Assembly (NCBI RefSeq): GCF_001886815.1
Contig: NZ_CP018099.1
Coordinates: 434,001 to 498,000 of the forward strand
Reading direction: 5' to 3'
DNA length: 64,000 bases
Source: Caldithrix abyssi DSM 13497
GTDB lineage: Bacteria > Calditrichota > Calditrichia > Calditrichales > Calditrichaceae
The translations under genes were made by a program, and so were the position numbers. A model generated the notes under the pieces. It did not search any database. It was not told the DNA's origin and saw nothing but the letters and a program-made list of their open reading frames with translations. The first letter of the stretch is position 1; the number at the start of each line of letters is the position of its first letter. Positions 16,600 through 26,443 of this stretch are shown here, in pieces.

Positions 16600-18765
16600 T
16601 TAAACCATGGCATTTTCCAGGCCGGAGTCGCGCACAAAAAGGCACGAAGCATTAACCAGCTCTGGCGCCTGGCGCATAAAATCGAACGGCAGATGGTCGG
16701 CCAGACCAAAAATGTTGATATCAGCCGTTGGCGCCTGGGCCAGCGCCTCTTTGAATTTGCCTTCCAGCACGTAATACTCAGTCATGGAAGGCAGGCGCGC
16801 CCGGTCGGACAATTTTTCCAGAAAATGGAGCAGTTGCTGTTTTTTGGCGGGGTCTTCCGTGGCGGTAATTAAATTCAACTTTCCGCCCCAGTTCAATTGC
16901 AATTGCAGCGAAATCAAGATCGCCAGATGCCAGTTGGGGCTCTGGTCGCGCAGCCAGAGATTGATGTTTTGCTGCAGGCCAAAAGCAATGCGCGGATGCT
17001 GACGCAAGATCAGCAATCCGAGTTCGTGTTCACGCGCATAACGTGAAAGTGTTTCTATTACCGCATCTTTTTCTTTATGGTTGCCCAGCGTTAAAAACAA
17101 CGTATTCGGGCGGATGGAGTAGGCCTTAAGGGTTTGAATGACCAGTAACGCGCCGTGTAAAAAATCGTCGTCCTGAATGGCCGTGGTATGAACCAGCGCC
17201 TGCTGACGCTCAAAGGGCTCGAATAATTTTTTTAATTCTTCCCCCGTAGCTTTAACATCGTGGGGCGTAACGGTAAACGCAAAAATACTACCCGCCGGAT
17301 TGACCACATTTTTAATAAACAACAACGGCCCGGACCATACTCTGGGATCGTCAATGGGCAGGAGCAGATCTGGCTTCCAGGAAACCTGATCCCGCGGAAA
17401 GCGCTGGGCAATTTGCGCCGCTCGCTCGGCCAGCATCAAAAACATGCCGCCTCTGATGTCGCCCCACTCGGCGCGTAAGCCCCGTTTGCCCAGCCAGCCG
17501 TAAAGAACCACAATGGCGCTGATAGCTACCGCGCTGAAAACGGGATTAATCAAAAACATGACAAATACACTGCCCACCGCGCCGATGAAGGGCACAAATG
17601 AAGGAACTTTAAAGGTGGGCCGAAAGCTAATGATGCGCATTTTTTGTTGAATGAAAACCACCAGATTGATCATGCCATAGGTAATCAAAAAGAACATGGT
17701 GATTAAAGAGGCCAGGGCGTTTAATTCGCCCATTAAAAGCGCCAGTTCAACTAAAATGGCGGTAAAAATAAAGGCGTTCAGCGGTTCATTGGTTTGGCTT
17801 TTTTTGGCGAAGAATTTGTGAAACGGAACGGTTTTATGCTCGGCCAGGGCCTGCAAAATACGCGGCGCGCCCAGCAGGCTGCCAAGCGCCGAAGAAAAGG
17901 TGGCCGCCAGAATTCCCATCAACACCAGAAAGCCCCAGCGCGCATGATCGACCATTACCATTTGATTGGTGCGCAGCTCTTCAGCCGGTATATGGTGGGC
18001 CGCCGTGTAGGCCAGCGCCAGATAGATCAGCATGGTTACGCCAATAGCGCTTAACGTGCCCAGCGGTATGGCCTTGCGCGGATTTTTCAAATCCCCGGAA
18101 AGGTTGGCGCCGGCCATAATGCCCGTTGCAGCCGGAAAGAAGACCGAAAAAACATACCAGAAATTTCCATCTTCAAAATTGCCAATTAAAGGCACGCTGT
18201 TTTGCGTTGGCGTTGGCGTTAAAAAAAACGAAAGCAACGAAAGGCCGATAATACCCAGAATTAAATACTGGGTTTTAATGGCAAAATGCGTACTGACCGA
18301 AATGATCCCCAGCAAAACGAGCCAGGTGAGAGTAGAAATTAAAATTGGATTGTGCGTGGGAAAGATGCGCAGCCAGCCCTCTGTAAAACCAACGATGTAC
18401 AGCGCCACCGAGAGCATCTGCGAAATGTAAAACGGAATGCCAATGCTGCCGCCCGCTTCCAGGCCCAGCGATTTGGCAATGATGGAATATGCGCCGCCGG
18501 CGCCGATTTTAATGTTGGTGGTGATGGAAGACATGGACAGCGCGGTACAGGTGGTAATGGTTTTGGAAAGTAAAATAATGACCACTGCGCCTAAAAGCCC
18601 GGCATTACCAACCACCCATCCCAATCGCAGGTACATAATTACACCCAGGATGGTCAAAACATCCGGGGTGAAAACGCCGCCAAAAACGCCCAGCTTTTGC
18701 GGCCTGTTTGGCCGTTGCGCTTTTAGTCTGTCCAGAATCTTTGCAAAATCTATCTTAAAATCCAT
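16600..18765 (-). CDS. SLC12-like cation-chloride cotransporter / amino-acid permease
   Basis: 721 aa. An APC-superfamily membrane domain with about 12 helices fills residues 25-450 (GVFTPDVLTILGVIMYLRLG, then ISQMLSVALYIVGFTEGWLR). A cytoplasmic C-terminal region of about 250 aa follows. The opening VFGGVFTPDVLTILGVIMYLR and this C-terminal domain match the bacterial cation-chloride cotransporter (SLC12) family better than ordinary amino-acid permeases. Likely moves ions or amino acids; the exact substrate is unresolved. It starts 15 bases after the NhaC-type antiporter, so both belong to one transport operon. Confidence 0.85.
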   Translation of the reverse strand: MDFKIDFAKILDRLKAQRPNRPQKLGVFGGVFTPDVLTILGVIMYLRLGWVVGNAGLLGAVVIILLSKTITTCTALSMSSITTNIKIGAGGAYSIIAKSLGLEAGGSIGIPFYISQMLSVALYIVGFTEGWLRIFPTHNPILISTLTWLVLLGIISVSTHFAIKTQYLILGIIGLSLLSFFLTPTPTQNSVPLIGNFEDGNFWYVFSVFFPAATGIMAGANLSGDLKNPRKAIPLGTLSAIGVTMLIYLALAYTAAHHIPAEELRTNQMVMVDHARWGFLVLMGILAATFSSALGSLLGAPRILQALAEHKTVPFHKFFAKKSQTNEPLNAFIFTAILVELALLMGELNALASLITMFFLITYGMINLVVFIQQKMRIISFRPTFKVPSFVPFIGAVGSVFVMFLINPVFSAVAISAIVVLYGWLGKRGLRAEWGDIRGGMFLMLAERAAQIAQRFPRDQVSWKPDLLLPIDDPRVWSGPLLFIKNVVNPAGSIFAFTVTPHDVKATGEELKKLFEPFERQQALVHTTAIQDDDFLHGALLVIQTLKAYSIRPNTLFLTLGNHKEKDAVIETLSRYAREHELGLLILRQHPRIAFGLQQNINLWLRDQSPNWHLAILISLQLQLNWGGKLNLITATEDPAKKQQLLHFLEKLSDRARLPSMTEYYVLEGKFKEALAQAPTADINIFGLADHLPFDFMRQAPELVNASCLFVRDSGLENAMV

Positions 18766-18780
18766 ATAGTAAATCTCGCT

Positions 18781-20694
18781 CTATTCCACCTTTTTTCCTA
18801 AAAATCGAATAATTAAAATTATTAAAATTAAACCAATAAACAAACTCAACCACGGGCTGGCGCCATAGCCAATTAATAAATAACCGGCAATCAAAGAGAT
18901 CAAAGCGCTGATCAGGGCGTACGGTAGTTGGGTGCGTACATGATCCACATGATCCGCGCCGGTAGCCATAGAAGACATGATGGTGGTGTCGGAAATGGGA
19001 GAGCAATGATCGCCAAAGGTTGCGCCCGCCAGAATGGAGGCAATGGAACTTAAAAAAATATGGTCCTGCAAAAGAGGGCTGATGGTGGGGTCGAGTTTAG
19101 GCAGCTGGTAAGCCATGGGAATCACAATCGGAATGAGAATGGCCATGGTGCCCCACGAAGTTCCTGTGGAAAGAGCAATAATGCCGGCGGAAATAAAAGC
19201 AATCACCGGGATTAAATGAGGCGAAAGAAAATCTCTGGTTAAATAGATGACATAATTGGCCGTTTGCAGATCGGTGCAAATATTGCCAATGGCCCAGGCC
19301 AGCGTCAAAATAATGGCGGCCATCACCATGGCTTTTACTCCGCCCACCCAGGCCTGCAACGTTTGATCCAGATTCAAAATACGCTGCACAAGTGCCAGGA
19401 CAATGGCCACAATCCCGCCGGAAAAAGAAGCCCACATCAAAACAGAGAAGGAGTCGGCGCTGCCAACCACCAGGCTCACATAACGCAGGCCAGACATGTT
19501 TTCGCTGAGCAGCCCCTGGGCGCTGGCGTTGTAATAGCCGGTAAACCACAGGCCTGACAGGGTGGTTATGATGACTACCAGAATGGGAATAAGGGCATTG
19601 TACCAGCGCAAAGGCACGCCCTCTTTGGGCTTCAGCTCGCTGTTTTCAAGATCGGCCAGGGGAACCGCCCCCTCCCGCAAAACGGTGCCTTTGGTTACGC
19701 ATCGTTTTTCTGCCCGGTACATGGAAAACAGGTCGCGGTTAAAAAAAGCAATGAAAAAGCCAAACATAAGGCTAAAAATGGGATAAAAATTGTAAGGGAT
19801 GGTTTTAATGAAAACAATGTAAGCGTTCAAATCCAGGTTCAGCGTTTGAAACGAATCGTTCATCAAACTGAGCTGGTAACCGATCCAGGTGGAAATGATG
19901 GCCATTGTGGCCACGGGCGCCGCGGTCGAATCGACCAGGTAAGATAACTTTTCGCGGCTGATTTTCAAGCGATCGGTCAATGGGCGCATGGTATTGCCAA
20001 CAATGAGCGTATTGGCGTAATCATCAAAAAAAATAAGCACGCCCATCAGCCAGGTGGCCAGCTGTCCCTTGCGCCGGTTAGAGGCAAAACGCCTTAAGCT
20101 GTGCACAATGCCCATGGTTCCGCCGGAACGCGAGATTACGCCCACCATGCCGCCCAGCGCCAGGCTAAAGATCAAAATAGCCATCCGCTCCGGATCGGTC
20201 GGCGCCTTGCCAATGTATTCGGTCAATGTATTTAAAAAACCGCTAAATGGATTGTAGTCAAACAAAAAAGTTACGCCCAACCAGATGCCAAAAAATAAAG
20301 AAATAATCACCTGTCGAAATAACATGGCAAAAACAATGGCCACAAAAGGCGGCAAAATACTAAGCCAGTTGGGAATGACTTTTAATTCCGTTTGCCAGTT
20401 TAAGTTTTTAGCAACCAGCCGGTAATGACCGGATTGCGGAAAGGAAACAGCGGGCAAAATGATCTTTTGCGTTGCAGAATCGAGTTTGGCGTTTAGCGGA
20501 ACACGGGTGTTTGCCGTTTCCAGATAAATTTCTGAAAGCGAGGAGGAATCTGCCCCTGCAAGGCTCAAAATCAAATCATACTTTAAATGACTGAGGTAAA
20601 CAACCTTTTTATTTTCCAGAGTGGGGGATTGGCCGAAAAGCAGATTCAAATTCAAAATTAAAAAAAGAATCAAAAAAATACGGAAAAAACGCAT
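18781..20694 (-). CDS. NhaC-family Na+/H+ antiporter
   Basis: 637 aa. A signal-like N-terminus (residues 1-22) and a periplasmic domain of about 90 residues precede an NhaC/ArsB-fold membrane region (about 105-637) with many hydrophobic helices. Recognisable blocks include ILIFSLALGGMVGVISRSGG, FFDDYANTLIVGNTMRPLTD and GDHCSPISDTTIMSSMATGA; the acidic DD/D and the GDHCSPISDTT signature are typical of NhaC-type sodium or amino-acid:cation exchangers. The extra N-terminal extracytoplasmic domain is longer than in ordinary NhaC. GAGGGAG precedes the ATG by 5 bases. First gene of a three-transporter run. Confidence 0.88.
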   Translation of the reverse strand: MRFFRIFLILFLILNLNLLFGQSPTLENKKVVYLSHLKYDLILSLAGADSSSLSEIYLETANTRVPLNAKLDSATQKIILPAVSFPQSGHYRLVAKNLNWQTELKVIPNWLSILPPFVAIVFAMLFRQVIISLFFGIWLGVTFLFDYNPFSGFLNTLTEYIGKAPTDPERMAILIFSLALGGMVGVISRSGGTMGIVHSLRRFASNRRKGQLATWLMGVLIFFDDYANTLIVGNTMRPLTDRLKISREKLSYLVDSTAAPVATMAIISTWIGYQLSLMNDSFQTLNLDLNAYIVFIKTIPYNFYPIFSLMFGFFIAFFNRDLFSMYRAEKRCVTKGTVLREGAVPLADLENSELKPKEGVPLRWYNALIPILVVIITTLSGLWFTGYYNASAQGLLSENMSGLRYVSLVVGSADSFSVLMWASFSGGIVAIVLALVQRILNLDQTLQAWVGGVKAMVMAAIILTLAWAIGNICTDLQTANYVIYLTRDFLSPHLIPVIAFISAGIIALSTGTSWGTMAILIPIVIPMAYQLPKLDPTISPLLQDHIFLSSIASILAGATFGDHCSPISDTTIMSSMATGADHVDHVRTQLPYALISALISLIAGYLLIGYGASPWLSLFIGLILIILIIRFLGKKVE

Positions 20695-20878
20695 GCTACT
20701 CCCTCATTACATCTAAAGATAAAGCGTTCAACAAAATCTATAGCTAAAGCAGCCAAACCGCAACCTAAAACTGCGTTAAATTATTTTTGCTCTGCGCTGA
20801 GTGGCCTCACTATGCCCCACATTAACTTGATTTGCAAATTTTGAGCCTTTAAATTGTTAATTTAAGGGGATAAAGAAT

Positions 20879-22147
20879 ATGATTCCAAGAATAATTATCT
20901 GGATATTGGTTGGTTCGTTATTTTTAGCGGCTCAGCAGGAACCCACAGTCAGAAAATTAAAGACCAGGTATGGTTTTACGGTCGATCGATTAAAACCGAT
21001 TACCTATCAATTATTTGTTCACCGCACCGCCGAATGGAAACCGATCATCTACCTGGCAGTAGATGTTCAACATGATATTCTTTCTTTTGTAAAAACGAAG
21101 GACGGCTATGTGAGTAAATTCCGCGTCAGTGTGGCCATTCGCGACGATAAGGGTAATTTAACCAACAAAAACTCGTGGGACGAACAGGCCCTTTTGAAGG
21201 ACTTCGAAGACACCAACTCCAAAGTGCAATTTCAATACCGCCTGTACAAGCTTAAAGTTTTTGACGCTGATTGGTTAGGAAAACGTTCCGGTCAGTTTCA
21301 GCTCTACCTGGCAGTTAACGATCTGGTCGCCAACAATGTTTACTCTTTTAAACACAAGTTTACCATCGATAGCTTGGAGAAAAAGTGGGCCAGCACCGAA
21401 ATCGCCTTTTTGAAACAAAGGGCAGACAGCGCGCGCTTTCCGCTGATGGGGCGGGACAAAGTTCTGCGCTTTAGCAAACCTGCCTGGGCATTTGTCCGTT
21501 TAAAGAACCCCGATGAACAAAAATTGACGTTTAATCTTCGCATCTATCAGGAGGAAAAGCAGGGCCATAAGCTGTTTTATCAACAATTTTTAGAGGTTGA
21601 GGGGCAAAATGGGCTGTTCGATTTACAGGCGCCGCTGCCCATGGATTCTCTGGACGAAGGCAGCTACCTGTTGCGCATAAGCTGTAAAGAGTGGCATAAG
21701 GAGCGTAAGTTCAAAGTATTCTGGTTTGAAAAACCCACCTATCTTTACCGCTACGATCTGGCCATTCGTCCCATGCGTTTAATTCTGGATAAAAAAACGT
21801 ATAAATACGCGCGCAGCCTGAGTTACGATGAGCTGGAAAAGTGGTTCAAACAATACTGGAAAAAACGCGACCCGTCTAAAGGCACCGTTTACAACGAAAT
21901 CATGGCCGAATTTTTCAGGCGCGTTGAGATTGCAAACAAACGTTATTCCAATCGCCATCGTGAAGGCTGGGAAACCGACCGCGGGCGCATCTATATTCTT
22001 TACGGCGAGCCTAAAGAGATTGACGACCACCGTTATGCCACAGAAACCAAGCCCTATCAAATTTGGGTATATTCAGATAGCTTACAATTTATGTTTGTAG
22101 ATAAAAACCTGGATGGAGAATTTGAATTGGTTAACGAAGAAAAGTGA
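20879..22147 (+). CDS. GWxTD-domain exported protein
   Basis: 422 aa with a signal peptide (IPRIIIWILVGSLFLAAQQ). The C-terminal part contains GWETDRGRIYILYGEPKEID (about residues 365-384), the defining motif of the GWxTD domain found mainly in FCB-group bacteria. The central region is beta-rich and may be a carbohydrate-binding-like or Ig-like domain. Function unknown. AAGGGGATAAAGAAT precedes the ATG. Its stop overlaps a possible GTG start of the next gene, so it heads a six-gene plus-strand run. Confidence 0.88.
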   Translation: MIPRIIIWILVGSLFLAAQQEPTVRKLKTRYGFTVDRLKPITYQLFVHRTAEWKPIIYLAVDVQHDILSFVKTKDGYVSKFRVSVAIRDDKGNLTNKNSWDEQALLKDFEDTNSKVQFQYRLYKLKVFDADWLGKRSGQFQLYLAVNDLVANNVYSFKHKFTIDSLEKKWASTEIAFLKQRADSARFPLMGRDKVLRFSKPAWAFVRLKNPDEQKLTFNLRIYQEEKQGHKLFYQQFLEVEGQNGLFDLQAPLPMDSLDEGSYLLRISCKEWHKERKFKVFWFEKPTYLYRYDLAIRPMRLILDKKTYKYARSLSYDELEKWFKQYWKKRDPSKGTVYNEIMAEFFRRVEIANKRYSNRHREGWETDRGRIYILYGEPKEIDDHRYATETKPYQIWVYSDSLQFMFVDKNLDGEFELVNEEK

Positions 22148-22155
22148 GGACGCGA

Positions 22156-23217
22156 ATGGATTTTAATAAAGTAAGAGTTGCCGTAATTGGCGTTGGACAC
22201 CTGGGAAGCATTCATGCCAAATTGTACACACAAATACCGGAAGCCGAGTTGGTTGGCGTTTTTGACATCGATCGGCAAACCTGCGAACGCGTGGCCGGCG
22301 AATTAGACGTTAAGGCCTTTGAATCGCTGGAAAGCCTGTGGCCCGCTGTAGATGCGGTGAATATTGTTACGCCCACCACCACCCATTTTAATATTGCCAT
22401 GGAGGCTTTACAAAACAATAAACATGTTTTTATCGAAAAACCAGTAACCGATAAAATCTTCCAGGCCTACGATTTAAAGAAGTTTGCCGAGCACAAGGGA
22501 TTAAAGATTCAGATCGGGCATATCGAACGATTTAACCCGGCCGTGCTTGCCCTGACCGATGTGCAAATTAATCCGCTGTTTATCGAAACGCATCGTCTGG
22601 CTACATTTAAGCCAAGAGGCACGGACGTGGCCGTTGTGCTGGACTTAATGATTCACGACATCGATCTGGTGCTGAAATTTGTAAAAAGCGAGCCGACCAG
22701 AATCAGCGCCAACGGCGTGGGCGTTGTTTCCAGCAATATTGATATTGCCAACGCCCGCATCGAATTTAAAAACGGCTGCGTGGCCAATTTAACGGCCAGC
22801 CGAATTTCCGCCAAAAAGATGCGTAAAATGCGCATCTTCCAGAAAGACGCTTACATTTCCATGGATTTTAACGAGGGCTATTCCGAAATTTTTTACCTGG
22901 AAAACGAAGAACACCCGATCTTTGAAAACGGAACCCTTGCTCTTTCGCTGGGCGAACTGGAACTGGGAGAATTAAGGCGCGAAATCAAGTACAACCGCCT
23001 GAAAAGAGATGATGTTAATCCTTTACAGCTGGAGCTCATCAGTTTTATTGACGCCGTAAAGAACAATCTGGAACCTGCGATTACCATTCAGGACGGGATC
23101 AATGCGCTTGGTCTGGCCCAGAAGGTGATGAAAGAAATAAACAGGCATCAAAAATACCTCAGTCGCCAGATGGGGCTTGCCATTCATCAATCCGCAGTAA
23201 AAAATGCAGAGGAATAA
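22156..23217 (+). CDS. Gfo/Idh/MocA-family NAD(P)-dependent oxidoreductase
   Basis: About 353 aa. The N-terminal Rossmann fold opens AVIGVGHLGSIHAKLY (glycine-rich NAD-binding loop), followed by TPTTTHFNIAMEA and the conserved EKPVTD motif; the C-terminal half has the substrate-binding domain with HDIDLVLKFV. Such enzymes oxidise or reduce sugars, inositols or bile-pigment-like substrates. I choose the ATG at 22156, five bases after TGAGGA, over the GTG at 22144 that overlaps the GWxTD stop. Substrate unknown; a sugar-nucleotide role is conceivable. Confidence 0.9.
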   Translation: MDFNKVRVAVIGVGHLGSIHAKLYTQIPEAELVGVFDIDRQTCERVAGELDVKAFESLESLWPAVDAVNIVTPTTTHFNIAMEALQNNKHVFIEKPVTDKIFQAYDLKKFAEHKGLKIQIGHIERFNPAVLALTDVQINPLFIETHRLATFKPRGTDVAVVLDLMIHDIDLVLKFVKSEPTRISANGVGVVSSNIDIANARIEFKNGCVANLTASRISAKKMRKMRIFQKDAYISMDFNEGYSEIFYLENEEHPIFENGTLALSLGELELGELRREIKYNRLKRDDVNPLQLELISFIDAVKNNLEPAITIQDGINALGLAQKVMKEINRHQKYLSRQMGLAIHQSAVKNAEE

Positions 23218-23264
23218 ACGTATTCATTATCCATAAAGTTGATTCGCGCAAATAAGGAGTTGTT

Positions 23265-24671
23265 ATGAGCGTTTACGATTCAGATGCTGAAAAAATCCGC
23301 CCGTTAATCATTGGTTGTGAGCAAAAAGTGCCAACCCTTTCCGGCGAAATGAAACCGTACATTAACTTTGACAATGCGGCCAGTACGCCGAGTTTTAAGC
23401 CCGTGCTGGAGGCGATTAATCAGTTTATGCCCTGGTATTCAAGCATTCACCGTGGCGCCGGCTTTAAATCGCAGTTAAGCACCCTGGTTTACGATAAAAC
23501 GCGCGAAATTGTGCTGCAGTACTGCAAGGCCGAGCCCCAATTCCATACCGTGGTTTACGGCAAAAACACCACCGAACTGGTCAACAAAGTGTCTAAAAGA
23601 TTAATGACTGCCGACGATGAGTTTGTACTAACCACACGCATGGAGCACCATTCCAACGACCTGCCCTGGCGCTATCATCAAAAGGCGCTTTTTGTGGAGG
23701 TGGACGAAAAAGGGCGCCTGGACCTGGAAGATTTACGCCGCAAGCTAAAAGCCTACAAAGGCAAGATTAAACTGCTGGCCATGACCGGCGCTTCTAATGT
23801 TACCGGTTATATTAATCCCATCTATCAGGCGGCGCAGATGGCTCATGAGTATGGCGCGCAAATTTTAGTGGATGCCGCCCAGCTGGCGCCGCATCGTCCG
23901 CTGGATATGAAGGCGCAGGACGATCCGCAGCACATCGATTTTCTCGTCTTTTCAGGGCACAAAATTTACGCCCCTTTTGGGCAGGGCGCATTGATTGCCG
24001 ATATCGCCTTTTTAGAGCAGGGCATGCCCGATCAGGTAGGAGGCGGAGTCATCGATATTGTGGATAACGATTATGCCTACTGGACTTCGCCGCCGGATAA
24101 AGACGAAGCAGGAACGCCCAATGTGGTGGGCGCCCTGGCGCTGGCCAGAGCTTTGCAGGTTTTTCAGGAAATCGGGCTGGACGTTATTGTGGAACACGAA
24201 AAAGAACTCACCAGATACGCGCTGCAAAAAATGAAGGAGATTCCCGGCATCACCATTTACGGCTCCGACGACCCGCAGGAGGTGGACGACAGATTGGGCG
24301 TTATTACCTTTAACCTGGACGGTTATTATCATGCCTTTGTTTCGGCTGTTTTAACTTATGAACATGCTATTGGCGTGCGCAACGGCTGTTTTTGCGCTCA
24401 TCCCTATTTAAAACGCCTGCTAAAGGTTACGCCCGAGCAAAACGCCGCTTTTGAACAACGACTGAAAGAGGGCGACCACAGCGACATTCCGGGCGCTATT
24501 CGCATGAGTTTCGGCATCTACAACACTAAGCAAGAAATAGATCGCTTTATTCAGGCGTTGAAGGATATCAAAAACAACAAAATCGCCGGCCTTTACCGGC
24601 AAAATAAAGCGACCGGAGAATTCCATCCGGAAAACTATCGTTTTAGTTTTAAAGGCTATTTTGAGCTCTAA
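23265..24671 (+). CDS. Class-V aminotransferase / cysteine-desulfurase-like protein
   Basis: 468-aa PLP-dependent enzyme of fold type I. After an about 30-residue extension it reads NFDNAASTPSFKPVLEAI, then DAAQLAPHRPLD, and the PLP lysine in SGHKIYAPFGQGALI. A late GCFCAHPYLKRLL carries a cysteine where SufS-type enzymes have theirs, but the enzyme is longer and its loops differ, so the reaction (desulfurase, selenocysteine lyase or another elimination) is open. AAGGAG lies 7 bases before ATG. The AlaX-type gene follows after 20 bases. Confidence 0.85.
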   Translation: MSVYDSDAEKIRPLIIGCEQKVPTLSGEMKPYINFDNAASTPSFKPVLEAINQFMPWYSSIHRGAGFKSQLSTLVYDKTREIVLQYCKAEPQFHTVVYGKNTTELVNKVSKRLMTADDEFVLTTRMEHHSNDLPWRYHQKALFVEVDEKGRLDLEDLRRKLKAYKGKIKLLAMTGASNVTGYINPIYQAAQMAHEYGAQILVDAAQLAPHRPLDMKAQDDPQHIDFLVFSGHKIYAPFGQGALIADIAFLEQGMPDQVGGGVIDIVDNDYAYWTSPPDKDEAGTPNVVGALALARALQVFQEIGLDVIVEHEKELTRYALQKMKEIPGITIYGSDDPQEVDDRLGVITFNLDGYYHAFVSAVLTYEHAIGVRNGCFCAHPYLKRLLKVTPEQNAAFEQRLKEGDHSDIPGAIRMSFGIYNTKQEIDRFIQALKDIKNNKIAGLYRQNKATGEFHPENYRFSFKGYFEL

Positions 24672-24691
24672 TTAAACGATCGGTCTAATCC

Positions 24692-25867
24692 ATGACAGAA
24701 AAGTTTTACTATCACAATCCATACACTGCCAAAATCGTAGCTACTGTACTGGATGTGCGGGAAAAAGACGGCGAACGCTGGGTATTAACAGACCAAACCG
24801 TTTTTTATCCGGGAGGCGGCGGCCAGCTACCCGATCGAGGCCTTATCGAAAAACAGACGGTAACGGATGTCAAAGAAAAGAACGGCAAAATATGGCATAA
24901 ATTGCAAAAAGACGCCTCCCAATTTGTACCAGGCCAGAAGGTTACCATGGAAATTGACTGGCCCTATCGCTTTTATCAAATGCAGCAGCACACCGGCCAG
25001 CACCTTCTTTCTGCCGTTCTGGAAAGGGCTGGCTGGCCAACGGTTTCTGTGCATCTCGGAGAGGCCCATACGCTGATCGAAGTGGAAGGACGCCTGCCGG
25101 AAACGGCTGAACTGCACAATCTGGAAAAGCAGGCGCAAACCATGATTGCCCGCGCGCTTGCGGTGAAAACACACTGGGTAACGGCTGATGACATGGACCG
25201 TTTTCCCTTGCGCCGGCCGCCAGCAAAATTTGATAACTTACGCGTGGTGGAAATTGAACATCTGGATTACTCAGCCTGCGGCGGCACTCATTTGCAAAAC
25301 ACGGCGGAAATCGGTCTGATTAAAATTGTGGGCTGCGAAAAGATCCGGGGGCGGGCGCGAATTAAAGCGCTGATCGGAGAGCGGGCTTTTGAGTACATGG
25401 AGCAACTGCACCAGACCAGTGTGCTGCTGCGGGAAAAATTAAACACCGATCACCTGCAATTTAATGAACGGGTGGCGCAGCTTCAGGAAGAGTTACACTA
25501 TCTAAAGCGTTTAAAAAAATTCTATCAACAATATTTTGTCAATTTTACCAGCAGAGAACTGGCCGAATCGACGAACAACGCGCTGGTGGTTTTTAAGATG
25601 GAACAGGGCGAACAAGACGATGCCGCGGCCATTGCCAAAAAGCTCAGTCAAACCTATCACAAAGTGGCTTTAATTCAGTTTGACCGGCGTTTTTTTCTCA
25701 CTTCGCCTTCGGCCGAACGGTTTGACACCATTAAGTTTATCAAAGAAAACGCCGAACATCTGGAAATAAGAGGCGGGGGGCCGCAGGGCTATTGCCAGGG
25801 CGTGATGAAACGAAATAACTTGAATCAAATTGCAGAAACGGTTAATATGGCCTTGAAATCAATTTAA
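24692..25867 (+). CDS. Alanyl-tRNA editing protein (AlaX-like with DHHA1)
   Basis: 391 aa. The N-terminal AlaRS-related domain (DQTVFYPGGGGQLPDRG, about 30-46) is followed by the editing site, with the zinc-binding HTGQH motif (about 96-100) and CGGTH (about 198-202). A C-terminal DHHA1 domain closes the protein (GGGPQGYCQG). It hydrolyses mischarged Ser- or Gly-tRNA(Ala) in trans, protecting translation fidelity. It lacks the AlaRS aminoacylation core, so it is not a synthetase. No strong ribosome-binding site is visible; it probably depends on coupling within the plus-strand run. Confidence 0.88.
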   Translation: MTEKFYYHNPYTAKIVATVLDVREKDGERWVLTDQTVFYPGGGGQLPDRGLIEKQTVTDVKEKNGKIWHKLQKDASQFVPGQKVTMEIDWPYRFYQMQQHTGQHLLSAVLERAGWPTVSVHLGEAHTLIEVEGRLPETAELHNLEKQAQTMIARALAVKTHWVTADDMDRFPLRRPPAKFDNLRVVEIEHLDYSACGGTHLQNTAEIGLIKIVGCEKIRGRARIKALIGERAFEYMEQLHQTSVLLREKLNTDHLQFNERVAQLQEELHYLKRLKKFYQQYFVNFTSRELAESTNNALVVFKMEQGEQDDAAAIAKKLSQTYHKVALIQFDRRFFLTSPSAERFDTIKFIKENAEHLEIRGGGPQGYCQGVMKRNNLNQIAETVNMALKSI

Positions 25868-25891
25868 GAATTTTAGGAGGAGTAATTTTCA

Positions 25892-26440
25892 ATGAGTGGC
25901 ATTAAAGGGATTGTTTTACTGGGTCGCTTAAATTATGTGGAAGAAAATTTTGACAAAGACGGATTGAAAAATCTATTAGATAAATTGAATGTGGGTAAAG
26001 AAAGTCCGCTCTTTCAGCCCATCATCATTTCTAAAGATTATCCGGAAAATTTACTGACGGAAATCGATGAGATTTTGCTTAAACACTTTTTCAATAATGA
26101 TCTGCAAAAATTTTACCAATTGGGCGTGTGGCATGCTCAGCACATTATGTCCACCTATTTTCAGGTTTATATTGATGAGCAAAGTCCGGGCGGCTTTTTA
26201 AACCAGATGGTTCGCCTGCGCCCCTATCTGGTTGGCCTGGGTGAACTGAGCGTCAGCGAAATCGATCCCCATGAATTTTACCTGTTAATCAATTACGGAC
26301 AGAAATACCCGGAATCGGTCAGGTTGAGCGAACTGGGATTTATTGAAGAAGGTTTGCGTTTATGCGGCGCTAAAGATGTTAAATCTAAAATTGAAGAGAA
26401 AGACGATATTTCCGTAGAGTACAAGTTGAATTGGAAATAA
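25892..26440 (+). CDS. Protein of unknown function, 182 aa
   Basis: Cytoplasmic, mixed alpha/beta, no signal peptide and no motif I can name. It opens GIKGIVLLGRLNYVEENFDK and continues DGLKNLLDKLNVG, a pattern that faintly recalls V4R/HNOB-like ligand-binding small domains (TIGR02265-type). The start is well defined by AGGAGG 11 bases before the ATG. SatD follows after 3 bases, so the two are cotranscribed. The V4R/HNOB resemblance is only an impression. Confidence 0.75.
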   Translation: MSGIKGIVLLGRLNYVEENFDKDGLKNLLDKLNVGKESPLFQPIIISKDYPENLLTEIDEILLKHFFNNDLQKFYQLGVWHAQHIMSTYFQVYIDEQSPGGFLNQMVRLRPYLVGLGELSVSEIDPHEFYLLINYGQKYPESVRLSELGFIEEGLRLCGAKDVKSKIEEKDDISVEYKLNWK

Positions 26441-26443
26441 AAG

